This document shows, one piece after another, positions 41,988 to 49,350 of a stretch of 49,350 nucleotides of DNA; position 1 is the first letter of the stretch; each line of letters starts with the position of its first letter. The notes under the pieces were generated by a model that was not told where the DNA came from, made no database searches, and saw only the letters and a program-made list of their open reading frames with translations. This stretch comes from Bryobacterales bacterium (GTDB taxonomy: Bacteria; Acidobacteriota; Terriglobia; Bryobacterales; Bryobacteraceae), in assembly GCA_027459465.1 (NCBI GenBank), contig DAIDIH010000015.1:1-49350 (forward strand), read 5' to 3'. Position numbers and translations under genes: made by a program.

Positions 41988-42875
41988 ATGAAGATTTCCA
42001 CGCCGAATGCAATCGCGGGCCTGCTTGGCGCTTTGGCACTGTGTGTGTCGCCGGCCCTGGCGCAATCTCAACAAAGCGGGTTGCAGGGGATTCCGGCGGA
42101 TGCCGTCGGCGGCACGCTGCAGCGGGGCGTGCCTCTGAGCCAGTTGCCTCACCACGCCGGCCATGGCAAGCCCGGGGGCGGCGGCGTGAAGAACCTCATC
42201 GACCACGGCGGCACGATTCTTCCGACGACGACGATCTATTACATCTGGTGGGGCAACCAGAGTGCGTGGCCGAGCGACGCGCTGCCGGGCTTGGTCGCGC
42301 TGGCGACCGACCTTCAAGGTTCGAAATTTCAAAGCGACATCTTCCCGCAGTACATGAGAGTGGCCAGCAAATTGTCCTGGGCGTTCGGCACGTCGGTGTC
42401 CGACTCCAGCACGCCGCCGAGCCATGGTCCGAAGACGTCGACGATCATGAATGAAGTCACCAGTCAGATCGCGGCCCGGAATCTGCCGCTCGATGCGAAC
42501 GCGATCTACGTGGTGCTGACGTCGAGCTTCCCCAGCGGGGTGAACTACTGCGCGTGGCACTCCTGGGGTTCGTACAACGGCACGGAGATTCAGTTTGCGT
42601 ATATGCCGAATACGACCGGCGTTTCGGGATGCAACGACCCGGTGCTTACGTGCAACACAACAAGCGCCGGCACCGACAGCATCGCGAACGTGCTTTCGCA
42701 CGAGCTCTCCGAGGCGATCACGGACCCTGACGGCACCGCGTGGTACGACTCGAGCGGGTCCGAGATCGGCGACAAATGCGCGTGGCAGTTTTCAGCTTGT
42801 GTGAAGCTGACCAAGAGCAGTTGGCAGCTTCAGGAGGAGTGGAGCAACAACATTTCCGGCTGCCTGCAGCAGTAG
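41988..42875 (+). CDS. EXORDIUM/PHI-1-like secreted protein
   Basis: This is an exported protein of 295 residues. The signal peptide is about 1-24 (AIAGLLGALALCVSPALA). HGGTILPTTTIYYIWWGNQ opens the mature core. NVLSHELSEAITDPDGTAWY followed by GDKCAW matches the GHELAE-NP-AWY...EIGDLC pattern of plant phosphate-induced protein 1 (EXORDIUM) and its bacterial relatives. The HELSE segment looks like a metal-binding HExxE site, but protease activity is unproven. GAAGGAGGAG precedes ATG 41988. The stop is 9 bases from the end of the convergent lgt gene. Confidence 0.8.
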   Translation: MKISTPNAIAGLLGALALCVSPALAQSQQSGLQGIPADAVGGTLQRGVPLSQLPHHAGHGKPGGGGVKNLIDHGGTILPTTTIYYIWWGNQSAWPSDALPGLVALATDLQGSKFQSDIFPQYMRVASKLSWAFGTSVSDSSTPPSHGPKTSTIMNEVTSQIAARNLPLDANAIYVVLTSSFPSGVNYCAWHSWGSYNGTEIQFAYMPNTTGVSGCNDPVLTCNTTSAGTDSIANVLSHELSEAITDPDGTAWYDSSGSEIGDKCAWQFSACVKLTKSSWQLQEEWSNNISGCLQQ

Positions 42876-42884
42876 CGGGCCCAA

Positions 42885-43658
42885 TCAGGCGGTTCGGGTG
42901 CGCGGAGCTCGGGGGCGGAGAAGCCAGAGCCCCAGCGCCAGTGTCGCGAGCGAGATCCACTGTGTGAGTGAGAGGCCGAATTCGAGCGGCTGCTCGTGGA
43001 AGCGGAGGAACTCGATGAGGAAGCGCGCGGTGGAGTAGAGCAGCAGGTACCAGCCGATCACTTCGCCTTCGGCGTGCGGCCGGAGGACTTTGTAGAAGAG
43101 GAACGCGAAGATGGCGGCGTTGACCGCGGATTCATAAAGCTGCGTCGGATGCAGCGGGACGCCCAGCGGCACGCCGGTGGTGGCGAGCGTGTTGCGGAAC
43201 GTCACGGCCCAGGGCAGGTGCGTTGGCACGCCCCAGCAGCAGCCGGCGGCGAAGCAGCCGAGGCGGCCGATGGCGTGTCCGGCGGCGAGGCCGGGCGTGA
43301 AGACGTCGGCGGTGCGCCAAAGCGGCAGGTGCTGATGGCGCATGTAGAGCACGGCGGTGAGCAGCGCCAGAAGAAAGCCGCCCTGATAGACGCCGGCCGA
43401 CTGCAGTGTTTCGAGCGAGAAGATGCTTCGCGGATTGCGCCAGTAGTCCTCAAAATTGAAAAAGAACATGAACAGCTTTGCGCCGCCGAGGCCGGCGAGG
43501 GCGCAGTAGACGGCGAGGTTGCCGACGGGTTCGGCGGGCAGGCCGAGGCGGCGGGCCAGGCGGATGGTGATGGCGAGGCCGATGAGAAATCCGAGTGCGA
43601 CGAGCAAGCCGTAGGTCGGCACGGTGAACGAGCCGATGGTGAACAGTCTAGGGAACAC
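42885..43658 (-). CDS. lgt: Prolipoprotein diacylglyceryl transferase
   Basis: This integral inner-membrane enzyme attaches diacylglycerol to the lipobox cysteine of prolipoproteins. Features are TVPTYGLLVALGFLIG near the N-terminus, GRLGCFAAGCCWG (Lgt signature), LHPTQLYES and RFLIEFLR. There are seven or so membrane helices and 257 residues, usual for Lgt. It overlaps the end of lspA by 11 bases and is the last gene of ileS-lspA-lgt. The TPR lipoprotein in the exosortase block is a likely client. Confidence 0.95.
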   Translation of the reverse strand: MFPRLFTIGSFTVPTYGLLVALGFLIGLAITIRLARRLGLPAEPVGNLAVYCALAGLGGAKLFMFFFNFEDYWRNPRSIFSLETLQSAGVYQGGFLLALLTAVLYMRHQHLPLWRTADVFTPGLAAGHAIGRLGCFAAGCCWGVPTHLPWAVTFRNTLATTGVPLGVPLHPTQLYESAVNAAIFAFLFYKVLRPHAEGEVIGWYLLLYSTARFLIEFLRFHEQPLEFGLSLTQWISLATLALGLWLLRPRAPRTRTA

Positions 43659-44142
43659 GGTGGGACTCCGTTTGCGGGGCGCGGGTGCGCCAGACGTCCA
43701 ACAGCAGAAGGAAAGCGCCGATGGTGATGCAACTGTCGGCGACGTTGAAGGCCGGGAAGTAGTGCGGCCCCCAGTGGACTTCGATGAAGTCGGTGACAGC
43801 GCCGTGGCGGATGCGGTCCAGCAGGTTGCCGAGCGCTCCGGCCAGAATCAGCGCGAAGGCCGAGCGTTGGAGGGCGGGCGCTTTCTGATGCGACCACAGC
43901 AGCCAGATGAGAAACACGGAGGCGGCGGAAGAAAACGCGATGAGCAGCAGGTTGCGCCAGGCGCCGCTTGCGTCGGCGAAGAAGCTGAAGGCGATGCCGG
44001 GGTTTTCCGCATGCACGAGGTTGAACAGGCCCGGCACAACTTGCACGCTGCCGTAGGCCGGGATGTGCGCGCTGACGATGGCTTTCGTGGCGACATCGAG
44101 CGCGAGGGCCAGGGCGACGAACAGGTAGATGAGAGACCTCAC
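43648..44142 (-). CDS. lspA: Lipoprotein signal peptidase (signal peptidase II)
   Basis: This aspartic peptidase removes the signal peptide from diacylglyceryl-prolipoproteins. The two catalytic aspartates are in GNLLDRIRHGAVTDFI and FNVADSCITIG. ALALDVATKAIV and VPGLFNLVHAENPGIAFSFF are the other conserved boxes. Four membrane helices fit the 164-residue length. GTG 44142 overlaps the ileS stop (GTGA). A longer in-frame start at 44250 would add 36 residues lying within ileS and is not expected in the family. Confidence 0.95.
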   Translation of the reverse strand: MRSLIYLFVALALALDVATKAIVSAHIPAYGSVQVVPGLFNLVHAENPGIAFSFFADASGAWRNLLLIAFSSAASVFLIWLLWSHQKAPALQRSAFALILAGALGNLLDRIRHGAVTDFIEVHWGPHYFPAFNVADSCITIGAFLLLLDVWRTRAPQTESHRVP

Positions 44143-46967
44143 GAGGCGCTCGACAGGATCTCCTGCACGGCCTCGCGGCACGGCGTGCATATGGTTGGGA
44201 AATCGGCGTGGGCGCCGACGTCGGGCAGATACTTCCAGCAGCGCTCGCACTTGGCGCCGGGAGCGCGTTCGATGGCCACTTTCAGGTCGCCTTCGACGCC
44301 GTTCTCGAGCGCAACTTCGCTCACGATGAACAGCGCCGGCAGTTGGCCGAGGTAGGGATCGAGCAGGTTGTAGAGTTCATCGGGAGCGCGCAGCACGACG
44401 CGCGCCTCCAGCGGTCCGCCGATGAGCTTCTCCTGGCGGGCGGTTTCGAGATTCTTCAGCACCTCGTCGCGGACGGCCATCAGTTGCTCCCAGTTTTCCA
44501 GGCGGCCGACCTGTTCCTCGGTGATGCCTTCGGTGAGTTCGCCGGTTGCAGGGAATTGGGCCATGTGGACGCTTTCCGGGGCGTCCGGCGGTTTGGGGAA
44601 GAATTCCCAGACTTCATCCGCGGTGAAAGCGAGGATGGGCGCGAGCAGGCGGACGAGCGCGTAGCCGAGGCGCCAGACGGCGGTCTGCGCGGCGCGGCGG
44701 GCGGGCGACTGCGGAGCGGAGGTGTAGAGACGGTCCCGAATGATGTCGAAGTAAACGGCGCTCAGATCGGCGGCGACGAATTCGTAAAGCGCGTGATAGA
44801 TCTTGTGGAATGCAAGTTCTTCGTACCAGGCGGTGCACTGCGCCGACAGCGTCTCCATGCGGTAGAGGATCCAGTGGTCGACCTCGTGAAGGTGATCGCC
44901 GGGCACGGCGTGTTTCGACGGGTCGAAGCCGTGGAGATTGCCGAGCACGTAGCGGAACGTATTGCGCAGCTTGCGATAGGCCTCGGAGAGGCGGGTGAGC
45001 ATCGTCGGCGACAGGCGCATGTCTTCGACGAAATCGACGCTGGCCACCCAGAGGCGCAGCACGTCGGCGCCGTATTGGGAGACGATTTCTTCGGGCTCGA
45101 TGCCATTGCCGAGCGATTTCGACATGGCGCGGCCCTGCTCGTCGAGCGTCCAGCCGTGCGTGGTGCAGGCGCGGTACGGGGCGCTGCCGCGAAGACCGAC
45201 GCCGATCAAGAGCGAACTGTGGAACCAGCCGCGATACTGGTCGCCCCCTTCCAGATACATGTCGGCGGGCCAGGGCAGAGCGTTTGCGTCGTTGAGGACG
45301 GCGAGATGGCTTGAGCCGGAGTCGAACCAGACATCGAGAATGTCGGACTCCTTGCGGAACGACGTTCCACCGCAGTGCGGGCAGGCGACGGTTTCGCCCA
45401 TCAGTTCCGCGGCGGTCTTTTCATACCAGACATCGGCGGTGTTTTCGGCGAAGAGTTTCACCACGCCATCGAGCACGGCGCGTTCGGTGTACGGCTTCTG
45501 GCAGCCTTCGCAGTAGAAGGCGATGATGGGCACGCCCCAGACGCGCTGGCGCGAGATGCACCAGTCCGGGCGCGCGGCGATCATGTTCGAGATGCGCTCC
45601 TCGCCCCAGGAGGGATGCCAGTGGACCTGCTTGATGGCGTCGAGTGCGTGCCGGCGCAGGTCGTTCTTCTCCATGCCGATGAACCACTGGTCCGTGGCGC
45701 GGAAGATGGTGGCGTTGTGGCAGCGCCAGCAGTGCGGGTAGCTGTGTTCGAGTTCGGCCTGGGCGCAGAGAGCGCCGCGGGAGCGCAGCAGTTCGATGAC
45801 GATCGGGTTGGCTTCCCAGACGGTTTTGCCGATCAATTCTTCGGGCAGGCGGCCGGCCGCGCCTTCGGCGTGGAAGAAGCGTCCTTCGGCGTCGACGGGG
45901 CAGTAGACCGGCAGGCCGTATTGGACGCCGGAGTTGTAATCCTCCTGGCCGTGGCCGGGTGCGGTGTGCACCGCGCCGGTGCCTTGTTCGAGCGTGACGT
46001 ATTCGGCGAGCAGACCGATGGAATCGCGTTCCAGGAACGGATGGCGGAAGACGGCGCCTTCGAGTTTGCCGCCGTGCACGATGGCGAGCGTTCGCGGATT
46101 CTTCCAACCGCAGGCCGAGGCGGTGGCATCGAGCAAGCCCGAGGCTACGAGATACACCTCGCCCTCCACTTCCACGGCCGCGTACTCGAACTTGGGATGA
46201 AATGCGATGGCGAGGTTCGCGGGGATGGTCCAGGGCGTGGTGGTCCAGATCAGGCCGTTGACCTTATGCCCGGCGAGGGCGGGGTCGATGTTTTCCGGCG
46301 GCGACGTGAGGGCGAATTTCACCCAGATGGTCGGGCTCGTGTGGTTCTCGTATTCCACTTCGGCTTCGGCGAGCGCGGTGCGGTCGTGCAGGCACCAGTT
46401 CACGGGCTTGAGGCCTTTGTAGACGTAGCCGCGGTCGAGAAACTCGACGAAGGCGCCGGCGATAACGCTTTCGTAGGCGGCGCTCATGGTGAGATAGGGG
46501 TCCGACCAGGAGCCGAAGACGCCGAGGCGGACGAAAGACTTGCGCTGGATGCCGACCCACTTTTCGGCGTACTTGCGGCAGACGCGGCGGATCTGCGCGT
46601 GGGTCATCTGCAGTTTTTTCGCGCCGAGCTCCTGGTCCACCTTCAGTTCGATGGGCAGGCCGTGGCAATCCCACCCGGGGATATAGGGCGCATCGAAGCC
46701 GGCCATGGTTTTCGACTTCACGATGAAGTCCTTGAGGACTTTGTTCAGCGCGGTGCCGAGATGGATGTCGCCGTTGGCGTAGGGCGGACCGTCGTGGAGC
46801 ACGTAGAGCGGCCTTCCGCTGCGCGAGGCGCGGATGCGGCCGTAGAGGTCTCCGGCGCTCCAGCGCTCGAGCCGTTTGGGCTCGGTTTGCGGCAGGTTGG
46901 CCTTCATGGAGAAGGCGGTTTGGGGCAGATTGACCGTTTTCTTTAGGTCGACAGGCGTCGATGACAT
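44139..46967 (-). CDS. ileS: Isoleucyl-tRNA synthetase
   Basis: This cytosolic class Ia synthetase charges tRNA-Ile. HDGPPYANGDIHLGTALNK contains the HIGH-type motif (HLGT), AMSKSLGNGI is the KMSKS loop, and the editing domain lies in between. The C-terminal zinc-finger (CERCWKYLPDV...CTPC) identifies the bacterial IleS1 type. The 942-residue length is normal. The ribosome site is weak (TAAG). The ileS-lspA order is common in bacteria. The gene lies 44 bases downstream of the transglutaminase gene on the same strand. Confidence 0.97.
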   Translation of the reverse strand: MSSTPVDLKKTVNLPQTAFSMKANLPQTEPKRLERWSAGDLYGRIRASRSGRPLYVLHDGPPYANGDIHLGTALNKVLKDFIVKSKTMAGFDAPYIPGWDCHGLPIELKVDQELGAKKLQMTHAQIRRVCRKYAEKWVGIQRKSFVRLGVFGSWSDPYLTMSAAYESVIAGAFVEFLDRGYVYKGLKPVNWCLHDRTALAEAEVEYENHTSPTIWVKFALTSPPENIDPALAGHKVNGLIWTTTPWTIPANLAIAFHPKFEYAAVEVEGEVYLVASGLLDATASACGWKNPRTLAIVHGGKLEGAVFRHPFLERDSIGLLAEYVTLEQGTGAVHTAPGHGQEDYNSGVQYGLPVYCPVDAEGRFFHAEGAAGRLPEELIGKTVWEANPIVIELLRSRGALCAQAELEHSYPHCWRCHNATIFRATDQWFIGMEKNDLRRHALDAIKQVHWHPSWGEERISNMIAARPDWCISRQRVWGVPIIAFYCEGCQKPYTERAVLDGVVKLFAENTADVWYEKTAAELMGETVACPHCGGTSFRKESDILDVWFDSGSSHLAVLNDANALPWPADMYLEGGDQYRGWFHSSLLIGVGLRGSAPYRACTTHGWTLDEQGRAMSKSLGNGIEPEEIVSQYGADVLRLWVASVDFVEDMRLSPTMLTRLSEAYRKLRNTFRYVLGNLHGFDPSKHAVPGDHLHEVDHWILYRMETLSAQCTAWYEELAFHKIYHALYEFVAADLSAVYFDIIRDRLYTSAPQSPARRAAQTAVWRLGYALVRLLAPILAFTADEVWEFFPKPPDAPESVHMAQFPATGELTEGITEEQVGRLENWEQLMAVRDEVLKNLETARQEKLIGGPLEARVVLRAPDELYNLLDPYLGQLPALFIVSEVALENGVEGDLKVAIERAPGAKCERCWKYLPDVGAHADFPTICTPCREAVQEILSSAS

Positions 46968-47011
46968 TGTCTAACTTACATGGTAACGAAGGCGTGCGGG
47001 AGATTCCGCGA

Positions 47012-49132
47012 TCAGAGGTGTTCGATCTGTTCGATCAGTTGGGCCATGCGGGCGGCGCCGCCGGGTTGGCCGCCGTAGCGGAAGTCGTTGTAGGCGGCGG
47101 CGACCTGGCGGGTGAGGTCGGCCAGGTCGGGGTCGCGGACCGAGGAGGAGAATTCCAGCGGCGTCAGCCAGGCGGGGCGTTCGATGCCGCGGCGGTGCAG
47201 GATGCGGAGCATCCGCTGGTAGAGGAGTGCGGCATCGGAGGGGCGGGCAGCGCCGGAGAGTGCACGGCGGAGGCGAAGGTGATCGCGCCAGCGCCGGAAC
47301 AGATCCGGGCCGAAGCCTCCGAGCAGGCCGAGGGCAACGACGGCAGCGAGCAGGTCAAGACCATCGCGGCGGAAGAATCGCGTGGCGGCGGCGGCTTCCT
47401 GCGAGGTCCAGCCGGCCATGCGGTCCGGCCATGTCATCGAGAAGCGGCGGGAGGCGTCCTGCATGCGGGTGGCGAGCAGGACCTGGTGGTCGAGCGAATA
47501 GTCGAGCACCCATTCCTGCCAGAAGACGTCGGCGGCGTCGATATAGAGCGAGAGGCGATCGAGAAATGCGTTGGAGGCGGAGGCGGGCGCGAAGGGCGTG
47601 GGGTCGAACGTGGTCCAGCCGAGGCGCGGAAGGTAGGCTTCGACCCAGCTATGGGCGTCGGAGGCGCGGATGAGTTGCTGATGGTCGATCGGGTTGTAGA
47701 CGCCGCCCTGGAAGCCGGTGATGACGCGCGAGGGGATGCCGAGGGTCCGGAGCATAACGGCCATGGTGGAGGCGAAATACTCGCAGTGGCCGCGTTTTCT
47801 GTCGAACAGGAAGTAGGCGATCGGGTCGCGGGGTTGTTGGGCGGGCAGGTCGAGCGTGTAGGCGTAGTGTTCGGGCAGGTAGCGTTCGATGGCGCGGGCG
47901 CGGGCGAAATCGGAGGTCAGGCCGCGGGTGATGTTGCGGGCGAGCAGAACGACGCGCGCGTCGAGCGGGGGAAGCTGGAGGTAGATGTACCGCGCCGGTT
48001 CGTTCCATTCCGAAGGTTCGGATTCGGGGGCGCCGTCGCTCGAAGAAAGAAAGCTGCGCGCCTGGTAGACGATGCTGCCGGGGTGTTGGAACCGGCGGCG
48101 GAAGGCGCCGGGCGAGGTGCGCTCGACGACGGGAGCGTCGAGCCAGAGGAACTCGGGGCGGCCGGCGAAGAACAGCGTTTCGCCGGCGACGTCGTTGAGG
48201 TGAACGATGTAGGTGACGCGCGGCGTGTCACTGCGCTGGCGGTCGCCGTTGGCGAGCACAAAGAGGCCGCGGCGAACGGGGGCAACGAGCGTGTAGAGGC
48301 CGAGACCGAGCGGGTTGTACCAGCGTTTGCCGTCGAAGGCGGCGAGCGCGGCGCCACGCCATTTCAGGCCCGGCGGGAGCGGCCGGCCGTCTTCGGTGCG
48401 CACGTGCATGACCGGCGTCGACTGGCGCTCGATTTCGCCGATGGCGCCGAGGTCTACTTCGCTCGTGAAGCCGGTGAGGCGGTAGTGCTCCGGCGAGAAA
48501 CGGCTCATGGCGGCGCGGGCAGTTCGCGGCAGCAGGAAGAAGAAGCCGGTGGCCAGGACGAGGATGCCGAGCGAAAGCACGAGCGAGAACGCGGCGAGCC
48601 GGCCGGTGGGGAAGCGCGCGGGCGAGGTTGCCGGCGGGGCGCGGCGCGAGGAGCGGCGGATCTCATCGCTTAGGAAAACGGCGATCGAGGCAAGCAGAAA
48701 CAGGCCAAGATAAACGAGGAACGCCGAGTTCTCCGAGTAGAGGCTGGCGGCGAGCAGTTCCGTCCAGGCGATGATCTTGACGTAGAAATAGTCGCGGTCG
48801 GTGGAGGCGGTCAGAATCTTGACGATGGCGAGAAAGAAGATCAGGTGGACCGTGGATTGAAGGAACGAACGCGAGAGGAAGAAGTAGTCCGCGGCGTAGA
48901 AGCCGAGGTAAGCCAGCGTTGCGGCGGTGACGGCTCGCGCGGGAATCCGGAGGCGTAAGAGTCCGGAGACCATGAGCGCGCGCACGGCGAGGGCGGCGCC
49001 GGTGGCCACCACCGGGAGGCGGGCGAAATAGCCCGAGCCAGCCAGAGCCAGATAGCCGCTGGCGAGCATACCCAGCAGCGCATACTCGAAGAAACGTTCC
49101 ACCGGGAGCCCGCCGTGTGAGGAAATGCGCAT
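47012..49132 (-). CDS. DUF3488/transglutaminase-domain membrane protein (TgpA-like)
   Basis: This is an inner-membrane protein of 706 residues. The N-terminal part has six to seven membrane helices (DUF3488). A periplasmic transglutaminase core follows: RGHCEYFASTMAVMLR contains the catalytic Cys, DAHSWVEAYLPRLGW the His, and TTFDPTP the Asp. A further membrane segment near LLAAVVALGLLGGF and a cytosolic C-terminal tail complete the TgpA layout. AAGGGC precedes ATG 49132. The gene follows the partial gene at the right edge by 10 bases, so the two are probably an operon. MoxR and DUF58 genes, its usual neighbours, may lie outside the window. Confidence 0.92.
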   Translation of the reverse strand: MRISSHGGLPVERFFEYALLGMLASGYLALAGSGYFARLPVVATGAALAVRALMVSGLLRLRIPARAVTAATLAYLGFYAADYFFLSRSFLQSTVHLIFFLAIVKILTASTDRDYFYVKIIAWTELLAASLYSENSAFLVYLGLFLLASIAVFLSDEIRRSSRRAPPATSPARFPTGRLAAFSLVLSLGILVLATGFFFLLPRTARAAMSRFSPEHYRLTGFTSEVDLGAIGEIERQSTPVMHVRTEDGRPLPPGLKWRGAALAAFDGKRWYNPLGLGLYTLVAPVRRGLFVLANGDRQRSDTPRVTYIVHLNDVAGETLFFAGRPEFLWLDAPVVERTSPGAFRRRFQHPGSIVYQARSFLSSSDGAPESEPSEWNEPARYIYLQLPPLDARVVLLARNITRGLTSDFARARAIERYLPEHYAYTLDLPAQQPRDPIAYFLFDRKRGHCEYFASTMAVMLRTLGIPSRVITGFQGGVYNPIDHQQLIRASDAHSWVEAYLPRLGWTTFDPTPFAPASASNAFLDRLSLYIDAADVFWQEWVLDYSLDHQVLLATRMQDASRRFSMTWPDRMAGWTSQEAAAATRFFRRDGLDLLAAVVALGLLGGFGPDLFRRWRDHLRLRRALSGAARPSDAALLYQRMLRILHRRGIERPAWLTPLEFSSSVRDPDLADLTRQVAAAYNDFRYGGQPGGAARMAQLIEQIEHL

Positions 49133-49142
49133 CGGCGCCCTT

Positions 49143-49350
49143 CTACAGTTCCAGTTTGCCGCGGTACGTCATGTCTTTCAGACGGAAATTTTTGCGCATG
49201 CCGAGCGATCGCCACTGGGCGTCGAAGGTGACCTCTTTGTCGGAGGCTTCGATGGGCTGGGTGCGCGGGAACAGGAAGAGAACTTCCGAGCGGGCCTCGG
49301 GCGGGTTGACGCGAACCTCCTCGGGCAGGATCGGCTGACGGCCTTTCGGC
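49143..49350 (-). CDS. Unidentified protein, C-terminal end (partial)
   Basis: An open frame enters from the right edge and ends with TAG 49145-49143. The visible 68 residues include LPEEVRVNPPEARSEVLFLF and end KDMTYRGKLEL. I do not recognise the family from this tail. Its stop lies 10 bases ahead of the transglutaminase start, which suggests one operon. The rest of the gene is outside the window. Confidence 0.65.
   Translation of the reverse strand, partial: PKGRQPILPEEVRVNPPEARSEVLFLFPRTQPIEASDKEVTFDAQWRSLGMRKNFRLKDMTYRGKLEL

Noticed and set aside
45375..46946. Long plus-strand open frame of 523 residues opposite ileS
   Set aside because: It is antisense to a clear isoleucyl-tRNA synthetase, has no recognisable motifs, and is the expected shadow of high third-position GC.
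46961..48673. 570-residue plus-strand open frame opposite the transglutaminase gene
   Set aside because: Low-complexity Gly/Ala/Glu/Arg composition and full overlap with a well-supported gene on the other strand.

Overview
The window looks like a chromosomal segment of a high-GC Gram-negative soil-type bacterium, most likely an acidobacterium of the Solibacter/Bryobacter kind. This is inferred from gene content: exosortase/PEP-CTERM genes, a very long exopolysaccharide operon, a secreted protein with Ig-like repeats of the 'LPAGL-SLS-G-ISGTP' type, and a DUF3488-type transglutaminase. No rRNA or tRNA gene or CRISPR array was seen.

Layout. (1) Positions 1-444: the 3' end of an IS4-like transposase abuts the C-terminal stump of an NtrC-type sigma-54 activator. 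(2) Positions 452-25236: 23 co-directional genes, mostly with overlapping stops and starts. They cover chain-length control (Wzz and tyrosine kinase), the initiating phosphoglycosyltransferase, a NusG-like antiterminator behind a hairpin-rich leader, glycosyltransferases, and an exosortase-type deacetylase and FemAB protein. They also include an AlkP-type enzyme, sugar-nucleotide genes (including three of the four GDP-heptose steps), an aminotransferase, an acyltransferase, a polymerase/ligase, a flippase and two methyltransferases. (3) Positions 25307-29230, minus strand: a 1307-residue secreted Ig-repeat protein whose C-terminal half resembles a glycoside hydrolase but seems to lack the usual catalytic glutamates. 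(4) Positions 29231-39677: the sorting block, with four PEP-CTERM proteins, a stand-alone sigma-54 activator, exosortase, EpsI and a PrsT-like TPR lipoprotein. Each PEP-CTERM gene has a -24/-12 (sigma-54) promoter-like site ahead of it. (5) Positions 39687-49350: a small helical protein, a periplasmic trehalase, an EXORDIUM/PHI-1-like secreted protein, then on the minus strand ileS-lspA-lgt, a transglutaminase and an unidentified partial gene.

How the parts fit. The operon would make, modify and export a surface polysaccharide. The exosortase (with EpsI and the TPR lipoprotein) would process PEP-CTERM proteins that associate with that matrix. The common -24/-12 signature and the sigma-54 activator inside the block suggest that the PEP-CTERM proteins form a sigma-54 regulon. 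A similar but weaker site precedes the NusG-like gene, so polymer synthesis could be tied to the same signal. This regulatory link is the main inference of the annotation and is untested.
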